Assembly: GCF_041449215.1 (NCBI RefSeq)
Contig: NZ_JBGNFV010000001.1
Coordinates: forward strand, 496,001 to 560,000
From: Roseivirga sp. BDSF3-8
GTDB lineage: Bacteria > Bacteroidota > Bacteroidia > Cytophagales > Cyclobacteriaceae
Direction: 5' to 3'
Length of the DNA stretch: 64,000 nucleotides
Part shown: piece by piece, positions 60,762 to 64,000 of the stretch
Layout: the number at the start of each line of letters is the position of its first letter
How positions within the stretch are numbered: position 1 is the stretch's first letter
Made by a program: the position numbers and the translations under genes
The notes under the pieces: model-generated
What the model was told of the DNA's origin: nothing
Databases searched by the model: none
The model's input: only the letters and a program-made list of their open reading frames with translations

Positions 60762-61083
60762 CATAGCCGTCAAGCTAAGGGTATAAAGTGCTATTTATCA
60801 AAATATTAACAACTGGTTTGTATTCCGAATAATAACTACCGCGGGGTTGTACCCCGTGGTTGCCATCTACGCGAAGTTGATACCGGGTCGCGTTCGACTT
60901 CGCATGCACTAAGGTCGATTTATGCTCCCCAGGTATCGAACAGCCAGGATTAGCTGCTCAGCTACTAGCCCCTGAGGGGCTGTTCAGTTAAAAACTAAAC
61001 TTAAATAATAGGTCCAAGATACGCTTCGCTAATCTCGAACCAGTTAATTAAAAGTAATTTGTGTGCTTAGCTTGACGGCTATG
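60762..61083. mobile_element. 322-bp inverted-repeat-bounded element inside CRISPR array 3 (MITE-like)
   Basis: The ends are perfect 18-bp inverted repeats: CATAGCCGTCAAGCTAAG (60762-60779) and CTTAGCTTGACGGCTATG (61066-61083). A possible 7-bp direct duplication CAGAGCC flanks it (60755-60761 and 61087-61093, the latter offset by three bases). There is no open frame of note. Inside lies a degenerate inverted copy of the palindromic intergenic repeat (ACTACCGCGGGGTTGTACC near 60836). The same terminal sequence occurs repeatedly at 40951-41254. Confidence 0.7.
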
Positions 61084-61098
61084 CGTCAGAGCCGGAAA

Positions 61099-61300
61099 CT
61101 TCGACAGGTACTTGAACGCATAGTCGGTCTGAAAGGAACCCGGATCCAAAACAACAAGGATTGAAACATATGTGCTTCCCAGTATTCAAGGAAGCTGGTA
61201 GAGCTTCGAGAGCCTGTTCCACTACAACAAGGATTGAAACTAAGTTTTGGGTGGGATTAAAACGGCGCCTCGCCTGGCTTCGAGGGCCTGTTGAGTGCAT
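61099..61300 (+). CRISPR. Leader-distal remnant of CRISPR array 3
   Basis: A 69-bp repeat (61099-61167, mutated CTTCGACAGG), a 37-bp repeat (61204-61240) and the first part of a further repeat (from 61278, CTTCGAGGGCCTGTTGAG) that is cut off and continues into the palindromic element at 61307. They continue the array beyond the 322-bp insertion. Confidence 0.9.
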
Positions 61301-61306
61301 ACTTGG

Positions 61307-61383
61307 TGGGAAGTACAACTTCCCGAAATGGCAACCACGGGACCGATCGCGGCCCGGTACAACTCCGCGGTAGTATATTATTA
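61307..61383. repeat. Palindromic intergenic repeat, third copy
   Basis: The same 77-bp sequence as at 56565-56641 and 58992-59068: an inner palindrome GGGAAGTACAACTTCCC, then GGCAACCACGGGACC, GCGGCCCGGTACAACTCCGCG and TAGTATATTATTA. Here it replaces the 3' part of the last CRISPR repeat. Confidence 0.9.
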
Positions 61384-61493
61384 CCGGAATTAATGAATTG
61401 AATAGGAGCGATCAATCTTAACATCACCGGAACAGATTGCTAATCAATGTGTTAGTAATATGTATTTTTTGACTAAAAGACCCACTTTTTATT

Positions 61494-61814
61494 ATGAAGC
61501 ATCAAGATTTATTAGATAAGTTGAATGCCTGTGTGGCAGCGTGTGAACATTGTGCAACGGCTTGCCTGGGGGAGGATGACGTGAAGAAAATGTCTGACTG
61601 CATAAAGACTGACCGGGACTGTGCGGATATATGTGCATTGACGGCCAGGCTGGTAGCACGCGATTCCAAGCATGCGAAGCACCTGGCGAAGGAGTGTATC
61701 GAGGTCTGCAAGCTGTGTGCTGATGAGTGTGGAAAGCACGAGCACCAACACTGTAAGGACTGTGCGGAAGCGTGCAGGGCCTGTGAGGAGGCGTGCAAAA
61801 AGTTCGCTGCGTAA
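61494..61814 (+). CDS. Four-helix-bundle Cys-rich copper-binding protein (DUF326/Csp-like)
   Basis: A 106-residue helical protein with 15 or so Cys in CxxxC/CxxC spacing along helices (NACVAACEHCATACLG, DCIKTDRDCADIC, ECIEVCKLCADECGKH, HCKDCAEACRACEEACKK). This matches the DUF326/copper storage protein family, in which Cys facing the inside of a four-helix bundle hold many Cu(I) ions. No signal peptide is present, so it is cytosolic (Csp3-like). It complements the efflux operon at 46.7-54.7 kb, but CRISPR arrays separate the two. A terminator lies between it and the next gene. Confidence 0.92.
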   Translation: MKHQDLLDKLNACVAACEHCATACLGEDDVKKMSDCIKTDRDCADICALTARLVARDSKHAKHLAKECIEVCKLCADECGKHEHQHCKDCAEACRACEEACKKFAA

Positions 61815-61848
61815 GGGACTGATATTTTGACGAACAACTAAGGATCAC

Positions 61849-61884
61849 AGGGGTTTGAATACGTAAATTCACACCCCTTTTTTT
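61849..61884 (+). terminator. Terminator between the copper-binding protein and aldo/keto reductase genes
   Basis: AGGGGT (61849-61854) pairs with ACCCCT (61873-61878), with an inner TGAAT/ATTCA helix after one mismatch, and a run of T directly before the ATG at 61885. Its T tract therefore sits in the ribosome-binding region of the next gene. Confidence 0.8.
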
Positions 61885-62709
61885 ATGAAATTTATAGAGA
61901 AACAAGGCGTAAAGATACCGGCACTTGGATTTGGCACCTGGACACTCAAAGGTGCGGGGGGGCAGGAGATGATAAAGCATGCCCTGAAGACTGGTTACCG
62001 CCATATAGATACTGCCAAAGCGTATGGTAATGAGGCGGATGTAGGTGCAGCAATAAAAGATGCGGGTTGCGCACGGGAAGAGGTATTCGTGACTACTAAG
62101 ATATGGCATGACCGCCTGGCTCCTGCTGACTTTAGAGAGGACTTCAAGGATAGCCTGAAGAAACTGCAGGTGGAGTTTACGGACCTGCTGCTGATCCACT
62201 GGCCCAGTACTACGGACGTACCGCTGGAGGACACCCTGGAAGAGATGATGAAAATCAAATCGGAAGGGCTGACGCGCCTTATCGGGGTCAGTAACTTTCC
62301 CTCGGAGCTGTTCCGGAAAGCCAGCGAACTGACCAAAGGAAACATCGCTGTAAATCAGGTGGAGTATCACTGCTTTATGGACCAGAGTGAGGTGCTGGAG
62401 GCTGTCAGGGAAAATGATGCCTTGCTGACGGCGTACTCACCCGTGGGCAAGGGCAAGGTATTTGGCCACGAACTGATACAGAAGATAGGAAAGAAATACG
62501 ATAAGAATGAGGGGCAGGTGGCCCTCCGCTGGCTTATGCAGCAGGATAACGTGGCCGCGATTCCCCGCACCTCTTCTAAAGACCATGCCGAGTCGAACTT
62601 CAATATCTTTGATTTTGAACTCACTGCCGATGAAATGAGCGACCTGAACGAGCTTCAAAGCAAGGAGGGGCGGCTGATCAATCCGGAGTTTGCACCTGAT
62701 TGGGATTAA
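61885..62709 (+). CDS. Aldo/keto reductase
   Basis: A 274-residue NADPH-dependent reductase of the AKR superfamily. The catalytic tetrad is visible: Asp42 and Tyr47 in HIDTAKAYGNE, Lys72 in VTTKIWHD and His105 in LLLIHWPS. IPALGFGTW at the start and IGVSNFPSELFRKA plus NQVEYHCFMDQ are typical of prokaryotic AKR5-like enzymes that reduce aldehydes or dicarbonyls such as methylglyoxal. The end, AIPRTSSKDHAESNFNIFDFEL, has the NADPH-phosphate-binding residues. It is followed after 65 bases by an ene-reductase gene in the same direction; the pair may detoxify reactive carbonyls (inference). Confidence 0.93.
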   Translation: MKFIEKQGVKIPALGFGTWTLKGAGGQEMIKHALKTGYRHIDTAKAYGNEADVGAAIKDAGCAREEVFVTTKIWHDRLAPADFREDFKDSLKKLQVEFTDLLLIHWPSTTDVPLEDTLEEMMKIKSEGLTRLIGVSNFPSELFRKASELTKGNIAVNQVEYHCFMDQSEVLEAVRENDALLTAYSPVGKGKVFGHELIQKIGKKYDKNEGQVALRWLMQQDNVAAIPRTSSKDHAESNFNIFDFELTADEMSDLNELQSKEGRLINPEFAPDWD

Positions 62710-62774
62710 AATTTCAGGAAAACGAAAACCTGAGAATCTCATTTACGTGTATATACACATAAATTGATCTAACC

Positions 62775-63896
62775 ATGAGCAAACAACCTCTCATACAACG
62801 ATACACCATGCACGACCTGGAGCTAAAAAACCGGGTAGTGATGGCACCCATGACCCGCTCGCGGGCAGATAACCCGGAAAACGCTCCTACTGACCTGCAT
62901 GTGGAGTATTACAAGCAGCGCGCCGGTGCGGGCCTTATCATAAGTGAAGGCTCCCAGGTGAGCACCCAGGGGGTGGGCTACATTAACACGGCGGGTATAC
63001 ATAATAAGGCCCAGGTGGAAGGCTGGAAAAAGGTAACTGATGCTGTACATGCAGAGGGCGGAAAGATCTTTATTCAGCTATGGCATGTAGGCCGCATCAG
63101 TCACCCGGACTTTCACGGTGGTAACAAGCCTGTAGCGCCATCTGCCATTAACCCCGGGGAAAAGGCATATACTCCGGAAGGGTTCAAAGAAACCGTAGAG
63201 CCGCACGCCCTGGAAACGCAGGAAGTGGAAGCTATCGTGCAGGATTTTAAAAAGGCTGCTGAGAATGCGAAGGAGGCAGGCTTTGACGGGGTGGAGATCC
63301 ACTCAAGTAATGGCTACCTGTTCCATCAGTTCTTTAGCCGCACCTCAAACCACCGTACGGATAAGTATGGGGGCAGCATTGAGAATCGTGCGCGCTTTCT
63401 GTTCGAAGTACTGGACGAGGTGAAGCAGGTATTTCCCGAAGGCCGCATCGGCATCCGGTTGAACCCGAGCCTGGACGGCATATTCGGCATGGAGACTGAT
63501 GAGGAGACGATCCCTACTTTCGACTATATCGTGAAGAAGGTGAGTGATGAGTATGATCTTGCCTACCTGCACTTGTCGGAACCGTTTACGGATGTGAGCG
63601 ATAAGCCCCACCTGGTGTCGGAGATTGCGAAGCATTACCGCCCTATGTATAAAGGTACGCTTATGATCAATGGTGGATTTGATCGTGAGAAGGGCAATAG
63701 GTTTATAGAAGAGGGCCTGGCTGACCTGGTGTCGTATGCTAAGCTCTATATCTCTAACCCTGACCTTGCCAAGCGGTTTGAGCTGGAGGCTCCGCTGGCG
63801 GAGTGGGATCAGGATACTTTCTACACCCCTGGTCCTGACGGGTATACGGATTATCCTTTCCTGGCCGAAACGGAGGTTAATAAGACTTATCAATAA
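62775..63896 (+). CDS. Old-yellow-enzyme family NADH:flavin oxidoreductase (ene-reductase)
   Basis: A 373-residue FMN barrel. The start LELKNRVVMAPMTRSRADN, the substrate loop FIQLWHVGRISHPDFHGG, and the active-site segment FDGVEIHSSNGYLFHQFFS with the conserved His/Asn and Tyr identify the NemA/OYE group. RIGIRLNPSLDGIFGM and the C-terminal GGFDREKGNRFIEEGLADLVSYAKLYISNPDL (FMN phosphate region) agree. Members reduce activated C=C bonds and nitro compounds with NAD(P)H. The gene stands behind the aldo/keto reductase and is closed by a terminator. Confidence 0.93.
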   Translation: MSKQPLIQRYTMHDLELKNRVVMAPMTRSRADNPENAPTDLHVEYYKQRAGAGLIISEGSQVSTQGVGYINTAGIHNKAQVEGWKKVTDAVHAEGGKIFIQLWHVGRISHPDFHGGNKPVAPSAINPGEKAYTPEGFKETVEPHALETQEVEAIVQDFKKAAENAKEAGFDGVEIHSSNGYLFHQFFSRTSNHRTDKYGGSIENRARFLFEVLDEVKQVFPEGRIGIRLNPSLDGIFGMETDEETIPTFDYIVKKVSDEYDLAYLHLSEPFTDVSDKPHLVSEIAKHYRPMYKGTLMINGGFDREKGNRFIEEGLADLVSYAKLYISNPDLAKRFELEAPLAEWDQDTFYTPGPDGYTDYPFLAETEVNKTYQ

Positions 63897-63936
63897 AGAC
63901 TACAGACGCTGCGAAAGCAGCTTTTTGGTTGCAAAA

Positions 63937-63971
63937 AAAGGGAGTCCCGCTTTTCGGGTCTCCCTTTATTA
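63937..63971 (+). terminator. Terminator after the ene-reductase gene
   Basis: AAAGGGAG (63937-63944) pairs with CTCCCTTT (63960-63967), extended by CCCG/CGGG across a loop of four T and followed by ATTATAAT. It lies about 40 bases behind the stop. Confidence 0.88.
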
Positions 63972-64000
63972 TAATTAAACGTGATATAGCTCTTTATGCA

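Noticed and set aside
55545-60773. Short open frames on both strands inside the CRISPR region, with recurring NPCCTGFTSR- or VQQGLK-like peptides
   Set aside because: They are translations of the CRISPR repeats themselves; spacers break any consistent protein and no start signals are seen.
60731-61090. Possible tRNA or small RNA gene in the interruption of CRISPR array 3
   Set aside because: Hairpins here are explained by the inverted copy of the palindromic intergenic repeat; no cloverleaf or CCA-type end could be built.
61492-62370. 292-residue minus-strand frame opposite the copper-binding protein and aldo/keto reductase
   Set aside because: It covers two plus-strand genes with complete motifs and the terminator between them.

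Overview
The window looks like a chromosome segment of a member of the Bacteroidota, most likely an order-Cytophagales-type organism (inference). The evidence is an alternative complex III (actABCDEF) operon fused to cytochrome oxidase genes, large secreted proteins with type IX secretion (T9SS) C-terminal signals, a Bacteroidetes-type short arginine decarboxylase, SFVT-leader peptide genes resembling pinensin precursors, and a near absence of Shine-Dalgarno sequences.

Layout. 1-12742 (minus strand): one long respiratory operon read actA-actB-actC-actD-actE-actF-coxB-coxA-ctaA-ctaB, so quinol oxidation, the terminal oxidase and heme A synthesis are co-encoded; ctaB runs off the left edge. 13808-19402 (plus): a small envelope or exopolysaccharide group with a CheY-like receiver, a degenerate receiver fused to a polyprenyl-phosphate sugar-1-phosphate transferase, two glycosyltransferases, an NAD-dependent epimerase and a methyltransferase. 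19450-30886: three consecutive secreted proteins that each begin with the same type of alpha/beta-hydrolase esterase domain and carry different C-terminal architectures (beta-propeller-like; eleven PKD-like repeats; FN3/PA14/SGNH). 31028-34034: a GMC oxidoreductase with a Tat-type small subunit and an acyltransferase. 34054-38989: glutathione peroxidase, ArgS, arginase and arginine decarboxylase.

39044-42943 holds four short SFVT/SFIT-leader, Cys-rich peptide genes without any recognisable modification enzyme or transporter in the window. They are embedded in tandem and dispersed non-coding repeats. 43026-46379 carries small hypothetical genes and a DHFR/RibD-like reductase separated by repeat modules. 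46670-54738 is a copper/heavy-metal efflux operon (Cys-rich HYC_CC_PP-like protein, CusA-like pump, TolC-like channel, CusB-like adaptor with a DUF3347 tail, and a separate DUF3347 lipoprotein).

54881-61300 is a cas-less CRISPR locus. Three arrays sit behind three nearly identical 283-bp leaders, and a 1.4-kb block containing ten repeats with their spacers plus part of the next leader is duplicated. The repeats come in discrete lengths of 37, 53 and 69 bp. A 322-bp inverted-repeat-bounded element and a palindromic intergenic repeat interrupt the end of the third array. The window closes with a four-helix Cys-rich copper-binding protein, an aldo/keto reductase and an old-yellow-enzyme family oxidoreductase.

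The most notable items are the orphan lanthipeptide-like precursor family, the modular CRISPR repeats with duplicated arrays, and two unusual domain fusions (an SGNH esterase nested inside an FN3 domain, and a degenerate receiver fused to a sugar-phosphate transferase). All calls come from reading the sequence; no database search was run.
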